64,000 nucleotides of DNA from Copromyces sp. CBS 386.78 (taxonomy: Eukaryota; Ascomycota; Sordariomycetes; Sordariales; Sordariaceae). The position numbers and the translations under genes are program-made. Where the stretch lies: assembly GCA_030685235.1 (NCBI GenBank), contig MU839104.1, positions 248,001-312,000 on the forward strand. The letters run 5' to 3'. Shown piece by piece: positions 11,106 to 24,648 of this stretch. The notes beneath the pieces were generated by a model that made no database searches, was not told the DNA's origin, and saw nothing but the letters and a program-made list of their open reading frames with translations. How positions within the stretch are numbered: position 1 is the first letter of the stretch; the number at the start of each line of letters is the position of its first letter.

Positions 11106-14100
11106 TTTTTAATAGGCGAATATTTGTAGTAAAGTACGTATATTTATACTTTTCTAGTAAATTCGGCGCTGGGTTAATATTGATTATAGCGTTAGAATTG
11201 GTTACGGATTCGGTTTTATTTATAGGATTAATAATTAAATAAATTAAAGCTACTATTAGTATAGAGAGATTTATAATTAGGGCGGATTTGAGATTATCCT
11301 TCGAATTTATTATAAGTTGCTTTAATTTTTAACGCTAAAGCTTGTACAATTTATTAGGGAGTAAATAGGCGAAAAATCTATTTTTAGAGGGGAAAATTAT
11401 TTTATATATCCGATATTATAATTGGTCTTAATTTCCGGGGAATATATAGTAAGTAAATTCCTTTATATTCTTCTCTAAATTGGCTATATATATAATATTA
11501 TTTTTAGCGTTATTAGCTAAATAGATTTCTTACTTCTTTTTATTAAAATAATAATCGATTTCTTCCTAACTTTTATTCTATAATTTAATAGTTTCTTTAT
11601 CCGAAAGCGCGTTATAAATAATGGTTTCTTCTTTATTAACGGTAGTATAAATATTATAACGTTTATTGGGATTCTATTTTACCTATTTTTTATAATACTT
11701 TTTATAAGGCTACGTTCTTTTAGTAAAAGGTTTAATTACCGGGCGGTAGCCCTTTCCTCTATTTTTATTTATTTATTTATTTTTATTATTAGGTTTTCTA
11801 TTATTACGATTAGAGTGGCGTAGTTCGGTAGTACTAGCGGAAATTGAGTTTTAGGCTAGGTAGTTAGGTTTATTTCTTTAATTGGATTTATTTCCCTAAT
11901 TGGGCTTGCCTCCCTAATTTGATTTATTTCCCTAATTAGATAATTCGGTAGTTTTAATTAAGTTTAAAGCGGTATATACGTTAAAAGTAGATAATATTCC
12001 TTCTAATAGCCTTGTACTTAGTAGACTTTATAAAGTCCTTTATATAAGTCTAGCGGATTTAGGTAAAATTAATATTCGATTATTAAATTAAGTCCTTAAG
12101 TAAGCCGCGGTACGCTTTGGGTTATATTTTGCGAAATTAGAAATAATAAAAGTTCGATACGTTTTTATTTTCTATTTAATGTATTTTAAGAATTCGTCGA
12201 TTATATTGGTTAATGTTAATTCGAATATAATTTATTATAATTTTAAGTAGAACGCTATTTAAATTCGAATATTAATAGTAAGTTAGTTTCTCTTTCTAAA
12301 TTTGTAAGTATATTAAATAATTTATAAAATAAAATTTTATACGTTCTTTCCGTCCTAGTAGTCTTAGTATATATATTTAATTAAATCGAATTTTATAAAT
12401 ATATAAACCTAGGTAGGTCGGAAATATTAATTAATTAAGCGTTTTTATATATTTAGGTTTACCCTAATATTTATTCGCTAGATAAGGGTTAATTAAATAA
12501 TTTATTAAGTTTTTATTACGCTATAAAAAAGTTCGTAGAAATTTAATATTAAGTATTCTACGTAGACGTTAATTATAGTATTATATTTAACCGATTTAAA
12601 GAATAGGGGTATAAACTTGAAATAAGTATTACCTTTATATTAATAATAATTTTTACCTTTATAATTTTCGTTAGGAATGTTGGGGTAGAAATATTTAACG
12701 TTCTTTACCTTTTAACTATTAAAATTAGTATTAGGCCTGTCTCTACCAGTTATAATTATTAAATTCTAAATTAAATTTTTTATAATTTATTCAAATATAT
12801 TTTTATAGCTTTCTTAGATAAACTTGATTAAGCCTAAGAAAATTGCTAATATAGTATTTTCATTATTAGGGGGCTTATTACCGGTTTATAGGTTAGAGGA
12901 TTTTCTAAATATAGTTAGTAGGGGCTTATTAATTATAGTTTTTAGGAAATTTGGAATACTTTTAATAGCTTTAGCGAAGAATTTATTATATCCGGGTAGT
13001 TTAAACGGGATTTATATTTTAGAATAATTTAGTATTAGATTATTAAATACTTTTATAATCTTTTGGTCGAATAAGGGTAATTTTAAATTGTTAACGCTAA
13101 TTTTAGAAATTTCCGTATTTATATTAGCTAAGGGCTTATATTATATCCCGCTAACCGTAAAGGATAGTAAGGAACTTAAATTTTTAACCGGGAATTCGGG
13201 GAAATATAAATTTATAAAATTCTTTATTATTATAGCCGATTTTAAGGGTAGGCTTTAGAATTAGACTCGGTTTACTGATCTTTTCCGCGCCGTTCTTATT
13301 TTAAGAATTGAATTAGGTAAGGAGATAGTATCTATTTTTTCCTTCCCTTTAGACTTCCTATTTAGTTTTAATAATTTAATTGGGGAGATTTAGCTTAGTC
13401 TTTCCTTATTTATTTAATTTATAAATAAAGTAATCTACGTTTCAGCGTTTCTAAAAATCGGGAAGAAAGGATTCTTACGGTATTAAAGCCTTTAATTAGT
13501 CGGTATTTTAAATAAATAGGCCTATTATTTCTATTCTTTAACGTTTCGATTTTCGGATTCGGAAGCGGATTTAATAGTCGGCGGCTAATAATTTAAAGAG
13601 TTTATTAATTTTAAATTATCGTTAAGGGGTAGGATAATAAAGTCTCCTTTTTAATATAAGTTTAGTTAGATTTAACTAGGGTTTTAAATATTAATAGCCG
13701 GTAGTATATTTTCCTTTAATAATATAAAATTAGCGGTATTTATAATTAATTCCTATTATATATTTGGGATTTTGCTATAGCTAGCTTCGGGTAAGTCTAA
13801 ATATATTTTAGAGTTTAATTAGCCTAGTTCGGGACTAGAGTTTTAAAACGAGTTTAAAGCACTTTAGAAATCTTATTTAATTCTAATTAGAGAAATTATT
13901 TATATATTTTCGTATTAACGGCCGTTTAAATTTACTAGCGAAAATTCGGGAGTATTTAATATAAATATATTACTATTTATTAACCGTAAGGAAATAGGGG
14001 CGTCGGGTATAGATATATCGGTATTAGGTAGTTCCGAAGGTATTACTTTTATTTGAAACCTTTTTAAAAGGTAGAGTTTTTTTTTTTCTTCCTCCGACTA

Positions 14101-14408
14101 AGTGTAGTCGGAGGCTAAATTTAATTCTATAAATAGAAATTTTAGTATATATAATATTTAAGCTAAAGGTTATAATAAGGATTATATAAAACCCGTATTC
14201 TACTTTATATATAATTATAGTATTTTAGGGAAGTTTATTATAAGTATATCGGAATTAAATCCATCCTCTAGAAAGGAGTTTTCGACTTCCTAATATTTAG
14301 TTCGTAATTTTAGAAAATTGGGTAATAGCGGATCTTATTTATCTTCTAATTTTAAAAGGCCGGCTTTAAAGCTAATCCTAGCGGCGATATAATTTTAATT
14401 ACGCCTTT

Positions 14409-14597
14409 TCTATTCGGATAGGGCTTTAGAACTTTAGGTTTTAGTAGCGATAAAATTGTAGTCAAATTTATCCTCTTCGGGGAGGTCTTTAGAAATTTAG
14501 TTTTTAATAGCGATAGGATTATAATTAAATTTATCTTCTTCGGGGAAGTCTTTAAAATTCGAAGTTTTAGTATTAGTACTACTAGGTGAATACCTAG
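14409..14597 (-). repeat. 63-bp tandem repeat (three units) in gag of element A
   Basis: Three imperfect 63-bp units, recognised by the core TTCGGGGAGGTCTTTAGAA and its variants, are spaced exactly 63 bases apart (cores near 14415, 14478 and 14541). On the minus strand they encode a 21-residue repeat (KTSPKKINL... then KTSPKRINL...), probably in a linker region of Gag. Confidence 0.75.
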
Positions 14598-15367
14598 GCC
14601 TTTCCTATTTATATAGGGTTTTAAACATTTAAAATTTAAATTTAGTTTTATTATCATAGGCGACGGAATATAGGGCGACTTTATTAAATTTACGTCTAGA
14701 ATTATCTATATTAATATTAGCGTCGGCGTTAAATTCGGTTTATAATTAAGTTAAAGATAGGTATTTAATTTATTAGTCTTTAATTAACGAATTTCGATTA
14801 ATTTAACTAAATTTTTACTAGTCTATATTTAAATCCTCGTTTTTATTTAGGAAAAGATTATCTTAGCTTTCCAATTAATCCGGTATTTATATTAAATTGT
14901 TACCTTATTATCGGACGTAGTTAATTGCTATTTTAAAGAATTATTTTAGTATATAATTATCGAGAGTCTATAATGCGGGAAAAGGAAGTAAAATTATTTA
15001 TTAAAATTATTTTATTTTTCGTATATTCGTTATTTTTAATTAATTATTACTGATTTAGGGGAAGGAGTTTATTAAAGTGTAGAAATATTTCCTATTATTA
15101 TCTAATACGTTTTAATATTAACGAATAGTCGGGTGAGCGATAATAAAATTTGAAACGTGGCGAAGGTCGTATATAATTATTAGGTTTACTAAGTCTAATA
15201 TAATATATAAGTTATTGGATAATAAGGATAAAAATAAGTTAATTAGTTAATAAATCGAATTTAATGCGGGTTCGAACCGTTTTATATAAGTGGAGTCGGG
15301 TCGATAATTCCGCGGGCGAAAATAATGCGAAGGTTAATAGGTTTAAAACTGTTATTGAGGTACTAAT

Positions 15368-15591
15368 TGTTACGTATAAAATGTGTGTATGAAATGATTA
15401 TATTATGATTAATGAAAAAAGAAAAGAAGAAGCTATGTGTAAAGGCTCTCCGGAGTCCTTTTATAGGAATTCCTATCCTTAGGATAGGACTTGCTAAATG
15501 TGGTGTTTACGTTATATGGAAGTCTCTTCTAGAGATTCAAATCTAGGACTTGGAAGTCTTAGACTTCGGAAAGTATTCTTGTACTCTTACA
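15368..15591 (-). repeat. LTR of element A (right copy, 5' LTR of the element)
   Basis: The second 224-bp LTR, followed by the TSD TTCGT (15592-15596). Here the left (inner) half is RIP-mutated (ACGTATAAAATG, GATTATATTATG). The right (outer) half is well preserved (GTGGTGTTTACGTTATATGG, CTTGTACTCTTACA). Confidence 0.93.
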
Positions 15592-15606
15592 TTCGTTAAG
15601 GTAAGT

Positions 15607-15754
15607 TGTTGTCGGGTGGGTCTGTCCCACCCTGTTGTGTGGGTCCAGCCCTTACACCTTCTGGGTTTTAGCCTTTTATATTTCTTTTCCCTCTTTGTTC
15701 TAGCTCTCTCTCTATAGTATTATTATAATTATACTTTTACCCTCACGTTCAACA
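15607..15754 (+). repeat. 5' LTR of copia element B
   Basis: A 148-bp repeat matching 54927-55074. The outer part is intact (GGGTGGGTCTGTCCCACCC). The inner part is mutated (CTATAGTATTATTATAATTA where the right copy reads CCATAGCATCATCACAATCA). Confidence 0.93.
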
Positions 15755-18700
15755 GGTTATAAGCCCTCTCGCAATCGAATCGTCGAATCGTATTGCTACT
15801 ACTATACGCGTTTAAATCAATTAAATTGCCGTCGTACTGCCTATACGTATACGCCGCATTACTAGAACCTTATTATCGGCGAAGATTTCGCGATATCGAC
15901 TATTAATTACAAAAACCGAATAAAGATTATCGGCGACTCCTTAATAAAATACTTATAGATTACGTCGTCGAACAATTATAAAATTAATACGACTATACCT
16001 ATTAACCTTTTAAACTTAACCTATAATACGCCCGTTATAGAATTTAATACGATTACGACGCTAATTCCCTTTAAGGGCGATCCTAACCTTAATACTTGGG
16101 CCCGCGCCTTGAAAATTCAATTTACTTTTATAGGCCTAAAGTAGTATATTATTACCGACGTTCCCGCACTTGTAATTAAAGATACTACGAAGGTAGAAGA
16201 TAAAAAGGCTTTATTTAAATAGTATATAAATCGTACTAAGGTTATAGGAGTTATTTATTCGATTATTAATAATAATAATATTTAGACTATCTTAATAATT
16301 AATAACTAGGATAAAGATAACGATAATCCTAAGTACCTTTTTAAACTCATCTATAATAATATTTCGAATATTATTAACGAAGTTAAAAACAATATTTTCG
16401 ATAAATATTAGACCCTTAAGCGTTTTTCCTTTACTTCCTTTAAAGCCTTTCTTATATATTACTAAACCCTACGTAAATGTATTAAAGATATTAATTATAA
16501 AATTAATAAGACCGTCGAATTAATAAACTTCTTTAATACTATTAAGCACTCCTACCTAATTAATACTAAACTATAAATTATAGATTTCAATAAGAATATA
16601 TTTACTACCTAGAAATTTCTAAATCTCTTATCGACTCTAACTAATACCGAGAAGACTTATAGTAATATAGTTATTACTAAAATCGAAACTAAGGATATTA
16701 AATAGGAAGGTAAAGGAGGATAGGATAGAGACTGTATTTAGTACGACAAATATCCTATAAAGATCGTTAAAAGTTAGAAATACTTTCCCTATAACTACTA
16801 TTGCGCCCCGTATACTTTAGAATATTAGTAGTATAAGTTAGAGAAGGCTCTTAATACTTAGAAGAATAAGAAGAAGGCTTTAGACGAAAAGAAAAATTCT
16901 AGTACTACCGCCGCAATTTCTAGTGATAGTTCTAATATCTACAATCCGGCGACTTTAGCTCCTACTTTGGCCTCGTCTACTAACGCTAATTTCGTCTTTA
17001 ATTTAGGAAGATTATTATTTAATAACGATTTTTTAGAAGATTTTTACTAAAATTTTTAATTAATTATATAGAACCGTTTACTTATAAATATAAATAAAAT
17101 AGCATTAGCATTTAATTAAATTTCGTTAAAATTTAATAAACTTTTAAAGTATTATTATTCTCTTTATATAAGGATATAATTATATTTGATAGTAGATATA
17201 CGTTATATATCTTTAACGACGTTAAATAATTTACTAAACTATATCCTTTACTACGGTCGATAAATTATTCAATAAGTAATAGCCAATTATTAAAATTATA
17301 TTATATTAGGAAAATCAAATTACAGTTGCCGACGATAATGGGGGATTTTATTATTATAATAATTAACGATACTATATATTCCCTATTAACGTTAGCCAAT
17401 CTATTAATAATTACGGGTTTCGTTAATAGTAATATAATTTAGGGTATAGATACAAATTAAATTACGTTTATAAAAGGGTAATACTAAAGATATTAAATAT
17501 AATACTATTAAGTAAATAACTTCCTAATTCTACTTATTTTACCCTCTTTAAATTTTAATTAAAAGTATTAATATCAAATACCCGGCCTAACTATAATAAT
17601 TATAGTCAATTACAATATTATATATCGCCGCCTAATATATACTAGAAGGGATCAAGTTTTAAAAGCCTATAAGGACGTTAGTATTAAATTAGTAAATGTA
17701 ATAAACTATAATAATTGTAATACTTATTTTCGGAGTAAGTCTACGGATATTATTTATAAAATTAGTAATTCGGTTATAAAGAATCCTCTAGAATTCGTTA
17801 AGATTAATACGTAGAGTTATAACGTTGTTAGTTATTTAGGCTATTATTATATTGTTTATTTTATATATATAGTTAATAGTTTTTATTAAATTAAAATAAT
17901 ATACGAAAAGAAGGATAATTTAATAGCGATTAAGGAATGGAGGAAGTATATAGAATTCTAAATTAATTTAAAGGTAAAGGTCTTAGGGTTGGATAACGGT
18001 ATTAAATTTAGCTTCGGATTTAAAGATTTTTAAACCGATTTTATTATTATTTAACGCCGAGAAGAGGGTATTAAGATTATTAAAACGATAGTTTATATTC
18101 CTTAAATAAACGGTACGCCGGAAAGAGTAGGACGAATTATAATAGAGAAATCCAAGGTTATTATCTTCGAAAATAATATCCCTATTAAATTGTAGCCTTT
18201 AGTAGTAGACTTAGTAATTAAAGTTATAAATATTTTACCGATAAAATTTAATAAAGAATACGTTAACCTTTACGAAATTTTAAGCCGGGCTATAAAGATT
18301 CCGAACCCTAAACCTAATTTAAAGCATTTACGGACTTACTATTATATAGTATACTACTATATTAAAAAAGAAAGGCGAGTATAAAGGGATAAATTTATTA
18401 GCCAAATAAAGAAGAATTATTTAATTAGATATAGCGACTTTAACGTGAGGATTTTCCTAATTTGGAATTTAGAAATTAAGTAATTAATTAAAGCGAATAT
18501 AGTAAAGTTCTTAGAGAGCTCCCCTAAAGAAAATCCTAATAAAGAAAAGCTAGATTATATAGTTATTTTCTTAAATTAGTCGATTAAGTAGGTAGAAGAG
18601 GTTCTATAAAGTAAAAAATAAATATAAATAATAATTATTAATAATGAGGAACTAGAAAAAAAGGTATGATATTAAGGCGCAATAAAAGATATAGTACCAA

Positions 18701-18889
18701 ATATTATTCTAGGTATTAAAAAGCCTATTACTAAAATATCAACGTTACTAACCCTATTACCGAGTATAATTCCATTACTACCCTCACTAATATCTATACT
18801 ACTACTTAATACCCCGATAACCCTATTACCAAGCCCGGACGACTCAAATATAAGACTAATATTTTACCCTATAGGCCCGGAGAACTAAA
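15755..18889 (+). pseudogene. Copia element B, first part: gag and integrase remnants
   Basis: The plus-strand frame, broken by TAG/TAA for Trp/Gln, gives a gag region at about 15.9-16.9 kb. An integrase follows at about 17.8-18.5 kb: the stretches SYLGYYYIVYFIYIV, VKVLGLDNGIKFSFGFKDF (the second catalytic Asp region) and NGTPERVGRIIIEKSKVIIF (the block holding the catalytic Glu) are typical of copia integrases. The frame continues to the insertion point of element C at 18890. The missing RT and RNase H lie 33.7 kb away at 52571-54926. Confidence 0.85.
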
Positions 18890-18894
18890 TCTAA

Positions 18895-19125
18895 TATCAC
18901 GGGTAGAGGGCGAGAAGTTGGGTGTAGATATTAGATATGCGTAATTACACGAGGGAAGAAGAGGAAGAGTGCAAGGTACGCTCGGGAGATAAGCCTTTAT
19001 AGGACTCGAGCTATAAACCCCAGTAGGTCTATAGCGGGAGGCTATAACTAATCACCCGAAATAGTAACAGTAATCTTAAAGAGCTACTATCACCAGCACA
19101 TACAATACAGGTTAATCCTATAATA
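18895..19125 (-). repeat. LTR of element C (left copy)
   Basis: A 231-bp repeat matching 52335-52565. The outer edge is well preserved (GGGCGAGAAGTTGGGTGTAG against GGGCAAAAAGTTAAATATAA in the other copy). The inner edge is more mutated. Confidence 0.92.
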
Positions 19126-22100
19126 CTACCCCTATTTAAAAGAAACTATATAGCTAATTAAAATTATATAAAATAATAAATAACCTTATTAAACGTTCAA
19201 TCCAACCGTAAAAAACTTTTATAGCTGCTAATTGTAATAACCTCCTTTCGTACCTTATTCGTAGAACTTCCGCTTCTACAGCCGGCTCCTCTATCTCCTC
19301 TAGCGCCCTCCTTCGCTTCCACTCCGCCGCCAACTAATTTAAAAGTATTAGAACCTCCGGGTATACCTCATAAAACTACTATATCGCATTAAAGGACATA
19401 GCTACATTAGTACGCAACTACTATAAAAACTAATAAAATAGTACCCAAATAACGAAATATTCCTAACGATTATTAATTATTTTATAGTAACTATTAATTT
19501 TAATAAAATCTTATTCTACTAAATCCTTTTCGTTATTAATCCTCTTTATATTATAACTTTAATTTATATAAACGTCCTTTTATACTTCTAATTATCCCGG
19601 AATACTTACCTTAACCTACGGTTTAATCTTACTAATGTAAAAAGTAGGGCTATACTTTATATTAACTAGCAATCTAAATATAACCTTATAACTATTTATT
19701 TTAATAATTTTGAACGGGCCTTTATAAAGGGGGGTAAACTTTACGTACGGTCGGCCGGTTTTAAAATTTTCTATATTAAAAAAAACCTTATCTCCCGTCT
19801 TATACTTCGGGGCATCCGTCCTTCGAATATTAGCGTTAACCTTATACTATTACTAAATTTACTTTATTTAATCCGTAACGTATTCCAATATTCTTTTAAA
19901 ATGATTAACGATTTCGTTAGCCTTAAAATACTCCGCTTACTATTAAACTAATAAATTTAGCGGGTATAGTTTTACTAATTTAATGCTTATATAAGGGTAG
20001 AAACTATAATTAATAAAGAAAGAGAATATTCCTATTATTTTAAATACTAAATTATTACTCGCGAATTCCGCAATTAGCAATTAATTTACCCAATTATCCT
20101 ATACCTGATTAATATAAAAACAAAAATATTTTTCTATTTCTATATTAATACGCTCCGTTTAACCGTTAATAACTAAATAGAACGTAGAAGAAGGCTTAAA
20201 AATTACTTTTAAACGGGAAAATAAAGCTCTCTAGAATTATAAAATAAACTAAGAACTTCAGTCTAATATAATAAAATCCGGGAGGCTATAAATACTATAA
20301 ATTCTTTTAATAAACTAGTCTACTAATTCTTCGGCCGTAAGGCTGACTATAGGAATAAAATATCGCATTTTCATTAAACGATTAACAATAATAATTATAT
20401 ATTTAAATTCTTAACCCCGGTATACGTAGGGGGTTAAAAGGGTAATATAATTTACGGAAATATCCTTCTATAATACGAAAAGTACTATTAACGGCTTTAA
20501 AAACCTATACGGAGAATATTATAATAATTTGGATTTAGTATACAGTAAATAGGCTTTATAATAGGCCCTAACAATACTAAATATCCTTAACTAAAAGAAA
20601 AATTAAAAGAGTAATAAATAAGTCTTTTTACGATTTAAATAATTAGTAGACGGCGAATCGTATACGTAGCAGAAGAATTAAAATTAAAGCTTAGTATCGT
20701 TAAAATCGACAATAATAATACTTCGGAAGTAGGTTCGTCCCTATATTATCCTATATTTAACGAAAGATATTTTTTTCAATTAATTTTTTACCTCCTTAAA
20801 CTATATACAGCGACCGGAATCCGATAAATAAGCGAATAAATCTTATAAAAATATCGATTTTTCGTAACTTTTTATAATTAAATTATTAATAAATTTATTA
20901 TTTATTACTTTCAAATTATAAATATACTCGGTCCTAATATTAATAACTTCTTTTCCGCTCTCTAAAATAAAAATTCCGTTTATAAAAATATTATAATCGA
21001 ATAAAACCTTATTTCTAACTAGCAGCCATTCGTCAACTTCGTCCTTAAGTAGGTCTTCCGGCTTCCTATTTAAAGCGTTAAGGCGTATTTATAACGAACC
21101 TGGTCGGTATTTAATCGTAAAATTAAATTAGGAAAGGAAATAGAATTACTATATATAGTAGAAAATTAATTATTTATTAGTTATAAAGGTCTTTAAAGTT
21201 TTATAATCCGTAAGGACTTTAAATAATTATTATATTCTTTCGAATTCGGGGCGCCACTTTTCTAAAGCTTTAATAATAGCGAATAACTCTTTATTATAAA
21301 TATTATAATTATATTCGGCTAAAGAATACTACTAATTAAAATAGGTAATAGGGCGAAAAATACTATTATTATTATATTATAATAATATACTTCTATATAT
21401 TTAATTAGAAATATTTATTTCTATAATAGTCTATTTTAACTAATTATAAATCTAAAGTACGGGTCCGTTTATAAAAACCTTTTTTAAAGTTTCGAAGGAT
21501 CTTTAGTACCGTTCCTCCTATTCCTATCCCGCCGTTTTCTTAATTAATTTATATAATAAACTAATAATAATAGAAAAATATTTAATAAAACGACGGTAGA
21601 AGTTAGCGAATCCTAAAAAATATTAAAGCGACTTTTTAAAATTTAGAACTTCTTATATTATAATTACAAAAACCTTTTCTAAATTTATTTCGAAACTTCT
21701 TAGGGTAATAATAAAATTTAAATACTTAGTTTACTATATATAGAACTTATACTTATTAATATCGATTTAGAGCCCTATTTTAATTATCTTTTATAAAACT
21801 TCCTTAACGTATTCTTTATATTCCTTTTTATTATCGGAATAAATTAAATTATTATTAAAATAAATAGTAGTATAAACGTCGAAAATATTATATAGGACGT
21901 CGTTAATACAATTTTAAAAAGTTCTTAGCGCGCCTTATAAACCGAAAGGATATATAATAAATTCGTAGAAGCCGAAACGGGTAATAAAGGCAATAAATTA
22001 TTTATACCCCTCTTTAATACAGATCTTATTAAATACAATAATAATATTGAATTTTATAAAGATCTTTACCTTATAAATCGTATTAAAGGTCTCTTTAATT

Positions 22101-24648
22101 AGTAGTAACGGGTAATATATATTTAATATAATATTATTAATATTATAATAATTTATATAAATATAAACTCTACTTCCGGGTTTCTTAATTAATAAAAAAG
22201 GGAAAGTAACTATAAACTATAACGGCCGAATAAATTTCTTCTTTAAATTGTTATTAATCTACTTTTTAATAATAATTACCTCTATAAGTAATATACGTCG
22301 AAGCTATATATTAAGAAATTACTCTCCCGGCTACAATTCGATCTTATAATCGTACAAACGATAGGGAAGGATTTCCTCCGCTAACGAGGGTAAAAAAACG
22401 GCGATTTCGCTAATATACCTCTATTCTTCAAAATGGTTTAAAATTTTAATAATCTCCTCTTTAATTTTTAACGGCCAATCTACTTTATTAAGAAACTTCT
22501 TTATATCCTTTTCGTCAATTTTAATTAAATATATTTATCGGATAATTTCCTCATATACGGGCGCATTAATTTCGAAGTTCCTGGTAAAGTTAACTGCTTT
22601 AATTAGGATTACGGCCTCGTAAGTATCTTCTAAAATATAAATATTAACTATTTCGTTAATAAAATTATAGAATACGGGGGGTAAATTTTCTTTATACTTC
22701 CTTCTATCACCCTCTATAATACTATTAACTATTTCCTCGGTTAAATCTAAATCCTAAAAATCTATTATAGCCGCTAACTTCTTAATTTCGGTATAATTTA
22801 TAATATACGGTTATAATTATTCTTTTTCGTAAATAAAATTAAATACAATTATATTAAGTACCCTAATATTATTAAAGTTAAATTTATAATTAGGTTTATA
22901 AAAACAGTAGTATTAGGGGCGATTTATATTAATTAAAACGCAGCGGCCACTTATACGTATATAAAGTTCGTAAAGCGTAGGGCTTTTAATTTTAATAAGG
23001 AGAGCGGCGGTACTAGTAACGACGATTTTAAATTCAGCCCTCCGGGCTACTAACGCTTTAATAAGAGCGGGGATTATATAATAGCCGGTCTTAAAATCGA
23101 TTTTAGGTTTAATAGCGGTAGGAAGGGGTTTAGGAGCGGATAAAAGCTTTAGAACAGATAAAAGCTCTAGAGCGGACAAGGGCTTTAAAGCGGGCTCTAC
23201 CGCGATCTTCTTAATCTTCTCTTTTTTAATAATTAAAGGGCGAAATTTAATTTCTTCCTTTTTAATAGTTAGAAAAAGAAATTTAATCTCTTCCTTCTTA
23301 ATCGGTAGGAAGGGGGTTTAACGGATAGAAACTACTAAAACCCAATTAATAAAAGCTTTAAGCGCCGCCGTTTAATATTTAGGGAAATCCGTTAATAAAT
23401 AGCGGCCTCAATAAGTAGCATAGTTAAAGTATATACTATACTACTCGTAATTAATTTCTAACCGATAGTATTATATTTATAGGAAGCTTAAAATAATTAA
23501 GTATTTCTTAAAAATATTATAAACCAAGAAAGTAATTATTTCCTTATAATAATTAATCCGGAGTTTAACTATTATTCCTTTAAAAATAATACTTTTAATT
23601 ACTCTATTAATAAGAACGAACTTTTTTACTTTTAATAATTAAAAATAGGGAAAGTTATTCTTAATAATAAAAAAGCGATTAATAAATACGAAAGCGGAGT
23701 AACCACTATCAATAAAGGTAATACAATAATCTTTACGCAAACGGATTATAATACAAGAAAATAAAAGTATTAAATTTAAAGAAGTAAAACTATTTAATAA
23801 TTAAACTTTAATTTCTTTTAAACTCTTTAACTCCGTAGAGCTTAAAATTCGTCTCTTAAATATAATCTAGCTAAACCTCTATATACGATTATATATAAAA
23901 GTTAAACGTTTTTTTAATCGTTATAATACTCTCTACTAACAGCGGGTTCGGCGGGGGCGGTTAGAATAACCGGGGTAGCTAAAATAATATCGGCAACGTA
24001 AACTTACTATTAATTACGACCTTTACTACAACTTTTATTCTTTAACTTTTTACTAATAGAATATTAAGGGCCTTAGGAATTATAATTAATTAAAGTAATA
24101 TAATCGCGGATAATATAATTAAATTTACTATAATAATAATAAAAATTATCGCAGGAACGTTAATTAAAGAGAAACTCTATTCGCACGGGGATAAAGCTCT
24201 ATTCGCACGGGGGGAAAAAAGTGAACTTTAATGTCTTTTTTGGAGCACTAAAAAGTTCTAGACGAAGGTCAAAAGTATATGATATTTTTTCTCATTTTTT
24301 TCTCTATCTAATAACACCTGTTTGAAGAACGTACATACTCAGTAGCGTAAGAAAACCCTAGAGAAGGGAAACTTTTATAAATGAATAATTAGGAAAATGA
24401 AAAGTCCAAAAGTTCAGAAAAAAGGTATTTAGATAACGCTTAGGGCTATGAGGTTGGTACTTACCTTGAAAAATCCGTCAAAAATCGACGAGTAGTTTGG
24501 TACTACTTTTAGTCTTATATACCCGGGTGTAATTGAGTTATACTTAAAGAACCAAAGTGGATCCCCGTGCGAATAGAGTTTCTCTAATTAAAAATATCCT
24601 TATAAATAAAAATTACGAAATTAATAACGTCTAAATCTATTTTATTAC
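19126..24648 (-). pseudogene. Pol remnants of gypsy element C
   Basis: Minus strand. At 24100-24144 lies a zinc-knuckle remnant with Tyr at all four metal-ligand positions. At about 21.8-22.0 kb is the reverse transcriptase: FIAFITRFGFYEFIIYPFGL, then NCINDVLYNIFDVYTTIYF followed by NNN where the YxDD box should be. These correspond to the gypsy blocks around YPFGL and YLDD. RNase H and integrase should follow toward 19.1 kb; their motifs were not placed individually. RIP stops are throughout. The open frame at 22913-23179 is a surviving fragment of the protease/linker region. MITE M2 interrupts the 5' end. Confidence 0.8.
24169..24584. mobile_element. MITE M2 (416 bp) with duplicated terminal motif, in element C
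   Basis: Inverted ends GAGAAACTCTATTCGCACGG are flanked by a perfect 8-bp TSD, TAATTAAA (24161-24168 and 24585-24592). At the left end the motif CTCTATTCGCACGG appears twice, 22 bases apart. It has no coding capacity. It retains CpA/TpG and stands out from the RIP-mutated gypsy DNA around it. Related to M1 (in opposite orientation), it shares terminal architecture with the MULE F. Confidence 0.9.

Larger units (their letters stand above)
4216..15367 (-). pseudogene. Gag-pol remnants of gypsy element A
   Basis: The coding sense is minus, with gag nearest 15.3 kb and pol running toward 4.2 kb. The reverse transcriptase active-site block is seen on the minus strand at about 9113-9163: FAAVYINNIIVFSD, corresponding to the family's YIDD box with both Asp changed to Asn (GAC/GAT to AAT). 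It is followed by KEEYFEYLKFIIELFKDI, typical of gypsy RT. RNase H and integrase should lie between about 8.5 and 5 kb; coding-like runs with Gln/Trp stops are seen there, but I could not place their motifs. Short open frames at 4887-5078, 12824-13027 and 14352-14657 are fragments or shadows of this dead polyprotein. Confidence 0.75.
3992..15591 (-). mobile_element. Element A: RIP-mutated Ty3/gypsy retrotransposon
   Basis: Two 224-bp LTRs (3992-4215 and 15368-15591) begin TGTTACGT and end in TCTTACA (RIP form TCTTATA). They are flanked by a perfect TSD, TTCGT (3987-3991 and 15592-15596). A polypurine tract lies next to the left LTR on the minus strand (the plus strand reads ATGCCCCCCCTC at 4217-4228), so the element reads right to left. 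The minus strand encodes a gypsy reverse transcriptase block at about 8.9-9.2 kb. Length is 11.6 kb, or 11.2 kb without MITE M1. It is heavily AT-rich and full of RIP stops. Confidence 0.93.
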
